Part shown: positions 26,201-34,177 of the stretch, piece after piece | Layout of the letters: every line of letters starts with the position of its first letter | Position numbering within the stretch: the stretch's first letter is position 1 | NCBI GenBank assembly: GCA_029906195.1 | Contig: JARWSJ010000004.1 | Location: 310,001-374,000, forward strand | Reading direction: 5' to 3' | Length of the DNA stretch: 64,000 nucleotides | From: Chitinophagaceae bacterium 26-R-25 | Lineage (GTDB): Bacteria; Bacteroidota; Bacteroidia; Chitinophagales; Chitinophagaceae | Made by a program: the position numbers and the translations under genes | Notes under the pieces: model-generated | Told to the model about the DNA's origin: nothing | Seen by the model: only the letters and a program-made list of their open reading frames with translations | Database searches by the model: none

Positions 26201-27529
26201 CTAGGTGTTTTTGAAAGAGTTGAACAATGCTTCTGTCGAATGAGCTTCGTATTTGATCAAGGTTCTCAAATCGGCGTGCTGCGTAATTTTTTGAACGATG
26301 GTAAGCGGTACTCCTTTCTCAAGTGAAAGCGTAACAAACGTGCGCCTAGCCATATGTGACGACATAAATTCATGTTTAGGCTTGGTGAATGTTAGTTGCT
26401 GCGTTCCTCTGAAACGTATGATCCTTACCGGGATATCCAAAGGTATAAGTTCTCCAATTTCTTTCAGGTACTCATTAAATTTTTGATTGCTTATTACTGG
26501 GAAAATGCTATTATATTTTTCAATGATCGGAATAGCATTGGCTATGAAACCGGACATAGGAACAATAACCCTTTTTTTGTTTTTCAATGCAATAAAGTTC
26601 CATTTCTTTCCATCAAAATCCAATGCATTAAAATTCATAATATCGGAAAATCGCTGACCGGTAAAACATCCAAAACAAAACAGATCTCGCACTTTCTCTA
26701 GTCTCGTATTTCCAGACAGATCAAAATGCAGCAATTGCATTAGTTCTTCTTCGGTCAACGCAACTATTTCGTTCTTTGCCCTTTTTTTTATCCGCGTTTT
26801 GATTTTGGTAAATGCAGATACGTTTTTGTGAAATCCATTTTCAAAAGCCCACTCCAAAAAAGTTTTTAACGTAGCGGTATATTTTGCAATGGTGTCATTC
26901 AGCAATCCTTCTTTTTGTTGTTTTGAATTTTTCTTTTCAATCAAAAACTTTTCATAACTCTCGAAGAAGGATTGATTAAAGGATGTAAAATTCAATGATT
27001 CTTTTCTTTTTTGCTCAAAATCTATAAGGCTTTTAAAAATGGTTCTATATTCTTTTAATGTACCATGCGTTAAAAGCCCCTCTTTTTTTTGTAAAAAAAT
27101 TTCTTTGGCTCGCACCAATGTGACATCTTTAATATTGGAATCTCCGTCGATAAATTTTTGCAAGAAATGCTTCAAATCTTCAGTGGCTAAAGATTCTCCG
27201 GATTCTTTATATATAATGAATTTTTTCTTTAGGCTCGATGACAAATTTTCCAACTCGCTATTGAGTTCCAAACTGCCGGATGCAGTGCTCTTATATTTTC
27301 CTTTATTAAAATCCCAGTGCTCAGGAAGAACCTTTATGGATGTACGAATTTTTAAACGCATTCCTTTTACCGGTGTGAAAAATAAATACAAGGCTGTGGG
27401 GTTAGAATTAAGGATCGTTTTAGGGTAGTGCTTTCTCGCTTTGATACAATCCGCAATAACCTGCTTGAGAGCAGTTTTATCCTTCGCTTCATTAAAGGGT
27501 TTGTCAAGGTAAAAATTTACGTAGGCCAT
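26201..27529 (-). CDS. Tyrosine recombinase (phage-integrase family) of the element
   Basis: A site-specific recombinase of the Bacteroidota integrase group, 442 aa from the ATG at 27529; a TTG at 27568 would add 13 residues. An N-terminal arm-binding region (to ~110) and a SAM-like core-binding domain (~140-245) precede the catalytic domain. Catalytic residues are visible: Arg in FTGQRFSD, HMARRTF (HxxR), the second His in KITQHADLRTL, and the nucleophile Tyr in IKYEAHS near the C-terminus. It lies beside attR and reads away from it. It should mediate insertion into the tRNA-Pro 3' end and excision from it. Confidence 0.94.
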   Translation of the reverse strand: MAYVNFYLDKPFNEAKDKTALKQVIADCIKARKHYPKTILNSNPTALYLFFTPVKGMRLKIRTSIKVLPEHWDFNKGKYKSTASGSLELNSELENLSSSLKKKFIIYKESGESLATEDLKHFLQKFIDGDSNIKDVTLVRAKEIFLQKKEGLLTHGTLKEYRTIFKSLIDFEQKRKESLNFTSFNQSFFESYEKFLIEKKNSKQQKEGLLNDTIAKYTATLKTFLEWAFENGFHKNVSAFTKIKTRIKKRAKNEIVALTEEELMQLLHFDLSGNTRLEKVRDLFCFGCFTGQRFSDIMNFNALDFDGKKWNFIALKNKKRVIVPMSGFIANAIPIIEKYNSIFPVISNQKFNEYLKEIGELIPLDIPVRIIRFRGTQQLTFTKPKHEFMSSHMARRTFVTLSLEKGVPLTIVQKITQHADLRTLIKYEAHSTEALFNSFKNT

Positions 27530-27547
27530 ATCCAAATCTATAAAATA

Positions 27548-27566
27548 GTTCGGACATATTTCGGAC
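27548..27566 (+). promoter_or_regulatory. Paired TTCGGACA repeat near attR
   Basis: TTCGGACA at 27548-27555 and 27559-27566, with the same 3-nt spacing as the pair near attL (4371-4389). It lies immediately before the integrase ATG and within the first codons of the longer TTG-started frame. It could serve both as an arm-type recombination site and as an autoregulatory site. Confidence 0.6.
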
Positions 27567-27684
27567 AAAAATGCTTAATTCAATTGAATCGAGCTAAGTA
27601 AGATTAAATAAAGAAAGATAAAAAATATTTGATAATCAATATATAATACATTAATAATATTAATTGATATTAAGAAATGACAAT

Positions 27685-27709
27685 AGGTTCGAATCCTGCC
27701 ACCCCGACG
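27685..27709 (+). other. attR: right attachment repeat of the integrated element
   Basis: An exact copy of the last 25 bases of the tRNA-Pro region at 4313-4337. The sequence after it (GGAAAAGTAACAAGGCCAGC...) is a terminator that makes sense as the original downstream flank of the tRNA gene. An AT-rich stretch with small inverted repeats lies just inside the element (27600-27680). Confidence 0.9.
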
Positions 27710-27723
27710 GAAAAGTAACAAGG

Positions 27724-27747
27724 CCAGCAGAAATGCTGGCTTTTTTA
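27724..27747 (+). terminator. Displaced tRNA-Pro terminator (copy 1)
   Basis: GCCAGCA (27724-27730) pairs with TGCTGGC (27735-27741) and is followed by TTTTTT. It sits 14 nt after attR, so before integration it would have ended the tRNA-Pro transcript. Diverged copies occur at 28417 and 43203. Confidence 0.85.
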
Positions 27748-27774
27748 TTTGCATTATCCAATAGACGAAATATT

Positions 27775-28254
27775 TTATTCCATTTGGTCTCTAGTGACTT
27801 TTAATTTGATAACTTTTTCGAAATACTCTTCTAGCTCCTGTTTTTTCGTTTCATAAGACTCAGGATTTCTTTCGTCAATCATGTAAAACTCTGCTATCTG
27901 TGCGGGCGTCAATTTGCCAATAAGATGTAGGAATTTTACTTGGTCAATAAAGACATCAAATCGGTCTTCATAAGATCTGCCTCTTTCCAATGCTTCTGGA
28001 TTTCCTGCAAGAATTCTCTTTCTTTCTCCCTCGGGTAAATTTGTTACCAAATAAGAAGTATCTACAGGTACATTTTCTTCTATGCCTGGATGAACCTTTC
28101 CTGTACCATTGCAATATGCACAGGAACCTGGTTTCCATTTTAGCTCCTGCTTTAGTCTTTTGATATCATCCCAATCGACATGCCCTTTGCCCAGGCATCT
28201 TGGACATTCTTTTGATGGAGAAGTTGATGAAAATAGGCCTTTGAATAAGTTCAT
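27775..28254 (-). CDS. Zinc-ribbon (DnaJ CxxCxGxG-like) hypothetical protein
   Basis: A 159-aa protein. Two CxxCxGxG-type knuckles, CPRCLGKGHV (residues ~18-27) and CAYCNGTGKV (~46-55), resemble the zinc-binding module of DnaJ but are not accompanied by a J domain. The rest is charged and helical, with a C-terminal EELEEYFEKVIKLK-type helix. It is the only gene between the first and second tRNA-end repeats (27709 and 28375). I know no defined function; cysteine-knuckle proteins of this kind are scattered in Bacteroidota genomes. Confidence 0.65.
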   Translation of the reverse strand: MNLFKGLFSSTSPSKECPRCLGKGHVDWDDIKRLKQELKWKPGSCAYCNGTGKVHPGIEENVPVDTSYLVTNLPEGERKRILAGNPEALERGRSYEDRFDVFIDQVKFLHLIGKLTPAQIAEFYMIDERNPESYETKKQELEEYFEKVIKLKVTRDQME

Positions 28255-28374
28255 TTTTTAGAGGTTAATAGTTTTTAGCATTTTTCCAATGCAAGATGTT
28301 CAAACTAGTTGCTTTTTTAAAATTACATTAAGCGGTTAATATCATCACTATCCTTGCTAACTCATCTAAAAAAC

Positions 28375-28402
28375 GGTTCGAAAATTGTCCCGCCACCCCG
28401 AC
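28375..28402 (+). other. Second att-like copy of the tRNA-Pro 3' end (decayed)
   Basis: GGTTCGAA is followed by a 3-5 base insertion relative to attR, and then GCCACCCCGAC is intact. The following bases (GAAAAAGTAACAAGGCCAGC...) match the flank after attR. It is therefore a diverged copy of the whole tRNA-end plus terminator unit. Confidence 0.75.
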
Positions 28403-28416
28403 GAAAAAGTAACAAG

Positions 28417-28440
28417 GCCAGCAGAGATGCTGGCTTTTTT
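28417..28440 (+). terminator. Terminator copy 2
   Basis: GCCAGCA (28417-28423) pairs with TGCTGGC (28428-28434) and is followed by TTTTTT. It is nearly identical to the terminator at 27724 through the following ATTTGCATTAT. It belongs to the second att-like unit. Confidence 0.85.
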
Positions 28441-28578
28441 ATTTGCATTATGCCCATATTAAATTAATTTTTATTAAATGTTGCATTTCTTTTTTTTATC
28501 ACTTCGGTTTATGCTTTCCCCGTATCGGACATCCCACCTTTAACTTTTGGAGATATTTTATCTTCATCATATATTGCG

Positions 28579-29241
28579 ATGCTTTCGTGGCGGTTATTGC
28601 CCCTGGTTCCCAAAACAACTAATAGAAAATTGGCTGAGGACGAAAAGAAAATACATTCGCAAGAAGTAAATTTATTGCTCTTGCAAATAGCGGATGGCCA
28701 CCAGCCGGCCTTTAATTCGCTAGTTGCAATGCATTGGAAAAGGGTTTTTTCGCATGCAATGACTTACGTACAATGCTACGCTATCGCTGAAGAACTCACG
28801 CAGGACGTCTTTCTTAAGATTTGGCAACACAGGGAAAAACTCACGGAAATTCTGCATTTCGACGACTATCTTTTTATTGTTTCCCGCAACCTTCTCATCT
28901 CCGCCATCAGAAAAAAAATAGATAGCACTTCAATTGAACCATCCACAGAGCACTCAGAAGCACTATGGCTGCCTGATCAACAGATGGAAATGAAAGAACT
29001 GCACAGCCTCATTCTTAAAGGGGTGGATGCCTTATCTCCTCAACAGCAACAAGTTTTCAAATTGGGTAAAATGGAAGGATTGAGTTACGATCAGATTGCT
29101 GAATCTATGCAGATAACCAAGCGAACCGTACGTTTTCATATGGCGCTTGCATTAAACTCACTGCGCATCTACATTCATCAACACAATACCAATCACCTTT
29201 TAGTGGGCCTCATTTTGCTATTGCGTTTAAATAAAGGGTGA
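28579..29241 (+). CDS. ECF-type RNA polymerase sigma factor (second SusCD locus)
   Basis: A 220-aa ECF sigma factor. Region 2 is AFNSLVAMHWKRVFSHAMTYV...AEELTQDVFLKIWQHRE (about residues 44-86) and region 4 is LSPQQQQVFKLGKMEGLSYDQIAESMQITKRTVRFHM (~150-187). A hydrophobic C-terminal tail is present, as in the other sigma factor of the window, but the two are clearly different genes. It starts about 140 bp after the second terminator copy and should be held by the FecR protein encoded next. Confidence 0.9.
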   Translation: MLSWRLLPLVPKTTNRKLAEDEKKIHSQEVNLLLLQIADGHQPAFNSLVAMHWKRVFSHAMTYVQCYAIAEELTQDVFLKIWQHREKLTEILHFDDYLFIVSRNLLISAIRKKIDSTSIEPSTEHSEALWLPDQQMEMKELHSLILKGVDALSPQQQQVFKLGKMEGLSYDQIAESMQITKRTVRFHMALALNSLRIYIHQHNTNHLLVGLILLLRLNKG

Positions 29242-29385
29242 TTTCATTAATTCCCGGTTTTCCCGATCCATATTCTATCCTTTAAAATATTTTTTCCAAA
29301 CCACCTGTCACTTCAAATAAATGCTGCGTCTTTATATATGGCGGCCTTTTGTGGTTAGCACAAGGCCCTGTTTAAAACCTGATCT

Positions 29386-30585
29386 ATGACGCACAAAGAA
29401 CTTTTCCTGGAATTATTTGCCCGTTATATCAGCGGAGAGATAACACCGCAGGAGTATCAGCAACTTCAGGTGATGATTCACCAGCCTGAATACGAATCAT
29501 TGCTTAGCGATGAGCTGAAAAAAACGTTTACGGAAAACACGTATGGAGAAATTGATTTGCCGCTGTCAACAGATGATTTTATTAAAGGCCTTCAAAGAAG
29601 AATGCCTGTTGAAATGGAAGCTGAAAAAGCATTGCCTGTGCCTAAGGTAAAAACGATGTATGGCGCCAGGAAATGGACGGCTGCGGCTGCCATGTTGTTG
29701 GCAGTTGCTACAGGAGCCTATTTTCTATTGAATAAAAATAAAGGCGAAACTGTAGTATTAGCAAAGGATACAAGTGCGAAACAAGATATCTTACCTGGAA
29801 GTAGCAAAGCCATATTGCAACTCGCCAATGGAGCCATTGTTGGGCTGGATGAAAAAGGGGATAGGCAATTGCCATCGGATAGCGGAGTGAAAATAATGAA
29901 GCATGGCAGCGAGTTGGCATATATTGCCAAAACAGCAACTGAAGATATTAAATACAATAAAGTAATTACACCTGCGGGAGGCCAATACAAACTCACACTT
30001 GCAGATGGTACCAAAGTATGGCTGGATGCCATGTCCAGTATTTATTTTCCAACTGCGTTTACCGGTAAAGAGCGTGTAGTGGAAGTTACTGGCCAGGTAT
30101 ACTTTGAAGTTGCTGCCAACGTTGGCAAGCCTTTCAGTGTAAAGGTGAAACAGTCCATTGTTAATGTATTGGGCACGCATTTTAATATCAATGCGTATGA
30201 TAATGAAGGCGAAGTGAGAACAACATTACTTGAAGGCGCAGTACAGGTAAAGCAGCAGGAACAGGAATTAAGGTTGCGTCCCGGACAGCAGGCTCAGGTA
30301 GATGCAGGTGGCAAACTAAAAATAGCAATTCAACCAAACCTGGAAGAAACTATGGCATGGAAGGACGGCATGTTTGTATTTGAAGGAACGGATATCAAAA
30401 CAATAATGCGACAACTTGCAAGATGGTACGATCTGACAATAGAATATAAAGATGATATACATGGTGTTTTTGTAGCTAAGATTCCCAGAAGTGTAGGTTT
30501 ATCAGAGATATTGAAATTGCTTGAGCTTACCAAACAGGTGAAGTTTGTAGTTGAAGGGAAGAGAATTATTGCCACCAATCCATAA
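29386..30585 (+). CDS. FecR-family anti-sigma factor (second locus)
   Basis: A 399-aa anti-sigma factor with one membrane helix at about 96-113 (WTAAAAMLLAVATGAYFLL). The periplasmic FecR domain follows (TPAGGQYKLTLADGTKVWLDAMSS, VTGQVYFEV) and a C-terminal DUF4974 domain (IKTIMRQLARWYDLTIEY). The layout matches the FecR of the first locus. It would pass the signal from the STN domain of the downstream SusC to the sigma factor. Confidence 0.93.
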   Translation: MTHKELFLELFARYISGEITPQEYQQLQVMIHQPEYESLLSDELKKTFTENTYGEIDLPLSTDDFIKGLQRRMPVEMEAEKALPVPKVKTMYGARKWTAAAAMLLAVATGAYFLLNKNKGETVVLAKDTSAKQDILPGSSKAILQLANGAIVGLDEKGDRQLPSDSGVKIMKHGSELAYIAKTATEDIKYNKVITPAGGQYKLTLADGTKVWLDAMSSIYFPTAFTGKERVVEVTGQVYFEVAANVGKPFSVKVKQSIVNVLGTHFNINAYDNEGEVRTTLLEGAVQVKQQEQELRLRPGQQAQVDAGGKLKIAIQPNLEETMAWKDGMFVFEGTDIKTIMRQLARWYDLTIEYKDDIHGVFVAKIPRSVGLSEILKLLELTKQVKFVVEGKRIIATNP

Positions 30586-30688
30586 TATAAAAATCATTAA
30601 ACAATATGCAGTTGATAACCAAAAAACTAACTACATGGAGAAACTAAAAAAGTAAACAAAACTGCTGGAACTTCCTCCAAAAAAGAAA

Positions 30689-30713
30689 CCGAAAGTGTTC
30701 GTACCACTTTCGG
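30689..30713 (+). promoter_or_regulatory. Perfect hairpin between fecR and susC (second locus)
   Basis: CCGAAAGTG (30689-30697) pairs perfectly with CACTTTCGG (30705-30713) around a 7-nt loop. There is no T run, so it is unlikely to be a full terminator. It occupies the same position as the hairpin in the first locus. Confidence 0.5.
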
Positions 30714-30790
30714 CGATATAATGGATGAGTTCATAAATAATCGTTAAGCGTAAAGACTAGCTATTTCATCACCCAAAACACATCAAAGCT

Positions 30791-33700
30791 ATGCAATTAA
30801 CTGCTTTTTGCAAAGGCTTACTTTGCCATTTGCAAAAAACTAACCAGTTACTATCTCAAACTTGGTTAACAATGAGAATAACGATTTTTCTTTTGCTAGC
30901 GTTTGCCGTACAGGCAAGCGCAAAAACTTTTTCGCAAAATGTTACGCTTAACATGCGTAACGCTCCACTCATTAAAGTGCTTGATGAGGTGGAAAAGCAA
31001 ACAGGTTACAGCTTCATCTACGAGAAAAGCCAGCTTGCAAAAGCGGGAACTATCAGTATTGATGTAAAGAATTGTGAACTGCAATCCTTGCTGGAAAAGG
31101 TTTTGAAGAACCAGCCCCTAAACTTCAACATCAGTGAAAAATTTATTGTACTCTCCCCAAAGCCCAATAATGTAATATTATCGCAACCCGTGTATGACTT
31201 TGCCTATACCACAGTAAAAGGTAAAGTAGTGGATGAAAATGATAAGCCTTTAGTTCGGGCAACTGTGTTGGTAAAATCAGGCAATGCAGGCACATTTACT
31301 GATAAGGAAGGTAATTTTCAGGTAGCGCTAAGAAAAATTCCTTCTACGTTAGTGGTAAGTTGTATTGGCTTTATTACAAAAGAAGTTGAAGTTAATGATG
31401 TTGACTTTGTTACCATTAAACTTCATGCTAAAACACAAGCGCTGAACGAAGCGGTTGTGTCTACCGGTATGTTTACCCGTAGAAAAGAAACTTTTACCGG
31501 TGCTTCAACTACCGTTACAGGTGAAGAGCTGAAACGAGTAGGTAATAAGAATCTTCTTGAGAGTTTGAAATCTTTGGATCCCTCATTTGTTATTGTTGCT
31601 AATAATAAGTTAGGGGCTGACCCGAACTCAATGCCTAATATTGAAATTCGTGGTAAATCGAGTATTGCAGAATTGTCTGGATATTCTACAAATCCCAATC
31701 TTCCTTTATTTATATTAGACGGTTTTGAAGCTCCTCTTTCCAATATTGTGGATCTTGATATGGAACGCGTAGCCTCAGTTACAATATTAAAAGATGCAGC
31801 TTCGACAGCATTGTATGGAGCCAAGGCTGCAAATGGAGTAGTAGTTGTTGAAACGATCAGACCTAAAGAGGGAAAATTGAGATTGGGTATTTCTCAGGAT
31901 ATAAGAGTGGAAAACCCTGATTTGACCGTATATAACCTGATGAATGCTCAAGAAAAATTACAATTTGAAAAATTGTCAGGCAGATATACCAGCAATAATC
32001 AGGCTGGGCAATTGCAATTAGATCAGGTGTATAACAAACGGTTAGTTGATGTCACAAGTGGAGTAAATACATATTGGCTTAATGAGCCGGTGAGAACCGC
32101 GATAACAAGTGGTACTTCTCTTAATATATCCGGAGGCGACCAGTCTGTTACTTATGGTCTTGGGGTCAACTACAGATCACAGCCCGGTGTAATGAAAGGC
32201 TCAAATCGTAATACGTATGGTGGTAACGTGACACTTGGATATAGAAAAGGTAAATTGAATGTTAGCAATAACTTCAGTTACATGAACACAAGTAATAATC
32301 AAAGTCCTTATGGATCTTTTTCTGATTATGCATCAGCAAATCCTTATTATAAGAAAAATTATACAAATCAATGGTTGGATAACACCGTGATGTTTGATGA
32401 TTCCGGGGCTCCTACTTACATCAATGTTACTAATCCTCTGTATAATGCGTCACTCCCATATAAAAACGCAACATCAAATTCATCAATTGCAAATAATTTG
32501 AGTGTAATTTATGAAATTGTGCCAGGTCTTCGGTTTAATGGAGGACTTCAATATGTGACCGGTTCGTCGGATGGAGATATTTTTACATCTCCTGATAATA
32601 CAAAGTACATTAATACTCCGGTCACTCAGAAGGGATCATACACTTCATCGCGATCAAAAAGCTCCTCTTATACAGTCAATGGCATGTTGTCGTATGGAAA
32701 AATATTTGCACGCAAACATTCGATAACAGCCAATGTCAGAGGTGAAGTCAGGTCTAATTATGGTGCAAATAATTCTTTTACGGCAATCGGCTTCCCCTCA
32801 GGATCAAATCCCGTTTTGACATTTGCAAGCAGTTATGATCTAACTCAACCTTCCGGTTCTACTACTACATACAGAACTGTTAATGCGCTTTCGGCATTGA
32901 ACTATGCATATGATGGACGTTACTTTATTGATGCTTCTTATCGAACAGACGGCTCAACTGTTTTTGGTAAGAAAAATCAATTTTCAGGATTTTGGGCTGT
33001 AGGTATCGGTTGGAATGTCAATAGAGAGAAATTTTTGTCAGGTGCCAAATGGCTCAATAAGTTAAAACTCTTTTCCAATGTCGGAATAACCGGTAATCAG
33101 AATTTTGGATCTGCTCTTTCCACGTCGGTATATAAATATTATGGTTACAGTAATCAGTTTGGGCTCGGATCGACTATTAATCAACTTGGTAACCCCGATT
33201 TGCTACCTCAATCAACAACTCAATGGAGTAATGGTCTTGATTTCGGATTATTTAATAACCGTTTGTCAGGATATTTACAGGCCTATACCAAGAAGACAAC
33301 TAATCTAATAGTTTCCACTAATCGCCCTCCTTCCACAGGTGTTAGCATTTATCAACAAAATTTGGGAGGAATGAATGGTCTTGGCTTTGAATGGAGGGTG
33401 GCTTACGAGATCATAAGTGATCGAAAAAATCGCAAATCATGGACTATCTCACTAATGGGTAGTAATGTCAGCAATAAATATTTCGGATTCAACCACTCGT
33501 TAGATGCCTTAAATAGTAAATATTCAAATACTTTAACACGCTTTAAGGATGGATATAGTCCGGATGCTATATGGACAGTTAAATCGTTAGGTATTGATCC
33601 GGCAACAGGACGCGAAGTGTTTGAAAAAGCTGATGGGACGCATACGTTTGAATACAACCAGGGATACATTGGTGTAATGGGAAATGCAAATCCTTTTGCA

Positions 33701-34153
33701 GAAGGTGTAATTAGCAATACTGCTGTATATAAAAATCTTTCATTGTCTATCATCATGCGCTATCGCATAAAGGCAGACGTATTTAATGATGCATTGTTTA
33801 ATAAAGTTGAAAATATTTCTTATCAGGCAACTGCATTGAATCAGGACAAGCGCGCCTTATATGATCGTTGGCAAAAGCCGGGAGATGTTGCTCAATTTAA
33901 AGCGATTTCTCTGACAGATGTCACTCAGATGTCTTCCCGGTTTATTCAGGAAGAAAATACATTATCCTGTGAATCTATTAGTGTGAACTATACATTCCGA
34001 CAACAGCCGTGGCTGAAAAAATTAGGTATGAGTAGCTTGGTATTTTCAGCTTATGGTAATGATATTTTTCGCATATCAACCATCAAATTCGAAAGAGGAA
34101 CAGATTACCCATTTGCCCGTGCTATTTCCTTTAGCCTAAGGGCATCATTCTAA
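30791..34153 (+). CDS. SusC/RagA-family TonB-dependent transporter with STN domain (second locus)
   Basis: A 1120-aa outer-membrane transporter. The signal region ends near residue 45 (AVQASAKTFSQ). An STN domain (~50-115: APLIKVLDEVEKQTGYSFIYEKSQL) is followed by a CarboxypepD_reg-like domain (~140-215), the plug (STALYGAKAANGVVVVETI) and the barrel. It differs strongly in sequence from the first SusC. It is followed at 25 bp by its SusD-like partner. The linked protease and thioredoxin-fold proteins suggest a peptide- or protein-derived substrate rather than a simple glycan, but this is inference. Confidence 0.94.
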   Translation: MQLTAFCKGLLCHLQKTNQLLSQTWLTMRITIFLLLAFAVQASAKTFSQNVTLNMRNAPLIKVLDEVEKQTGYSFIYEKSQLAKAGTISIDVKNCELQSLLEKVLKNQPLNFNISEKFIVLSPKPNNVILSQPVYDFAYTTVKGKVVDENDKPLVRATVLVKSGNAGTFTDKEGNFQVALRKIPSTLVVSCIGFITKEVEVNDVDFVTIKLHAKTQALNEAVVSTGMFTRRKETFTGASTTVTGEELKRVGNKNLLESLKSLDPSFVIVANNKLGADPNSMPNIEIRGKSSIAELSGYSTNPNLPLFILDGFEAPLSNIVDLDMERVASVTILKDAASTALYGAKAANGVVVVETIRPKEGKLRLGISQDIRVENPDLTVYNLMNAQEKLQFEKLSGRYTSNNQAGQLQLDQVYNKRLVDVTSGVNTYWLNEPVRTAITSGTSLNISGGDQSVTYGLGVNYRSQPGVMKGSNRNTYGGNVTLGYRKGKLNVSNNFSYMNTSNNQSPYGSFSDYASANPYYKKNYTNQWLDNTVMFDDSGAPTYINVTNPLYNASLPYKNATSNSSIANNLSVIYEIVPGLRFNGGLQYVTGSSDGDIFTSPDNTKYINTPVTQKGSYTSSRSKSSSYTVNGMLSYGKIFARKHSITANVRGEVRSNYGANNSFTAIGFPSGSNPVLTFASSYDLTQPSGSTTTYRTVNALSALNYAYDGRYFIDASYRTDGSTVFGKKNQFSGFWAVGIGWNVNREKFLSGAKWLNKLKLFSNVGITGNQNFGSALSTSVYKYYGYSNQFGLGSTINQLGNPDLLPQSTTQWSNGLDFGLFNNRLSGYLQAYTKKTTNLIVSTNRPPSTGVSIYQQNLGGMNGLGFEWRVAYEIISDRKNRKSWTISLMGSNVSNKYFGFNHSLDALNSKYSNTLTRFKDGYSPDAIWTVKSLGIDPATGREVFEKADGTHTFEYNQGYIGVMGNANPFAEGVISNTAVYKNLSLSIIMRYRIKADVFNDALFNKVENISYQATALNQDKRALYDRWQKPGDVAQFKAISLTDVTQMSSRFIQEENTLSCESISVNYTFRQQPWLKKLGMSSLVFSAYGNDIFRISTIKFERGTDYPFARAISFSLRASF

Positions 34154-34177
34154 ATCTAAACCTAAATTATAAATACA

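Noticed and set aside
30618-30750. Possible small protein between fecR and susC of the second locus (TFGDIMDEFINNR stretch)
   Set aside because: It needs a frameshift after six codons from the ATG and spans the hairpin; no family was recognised.
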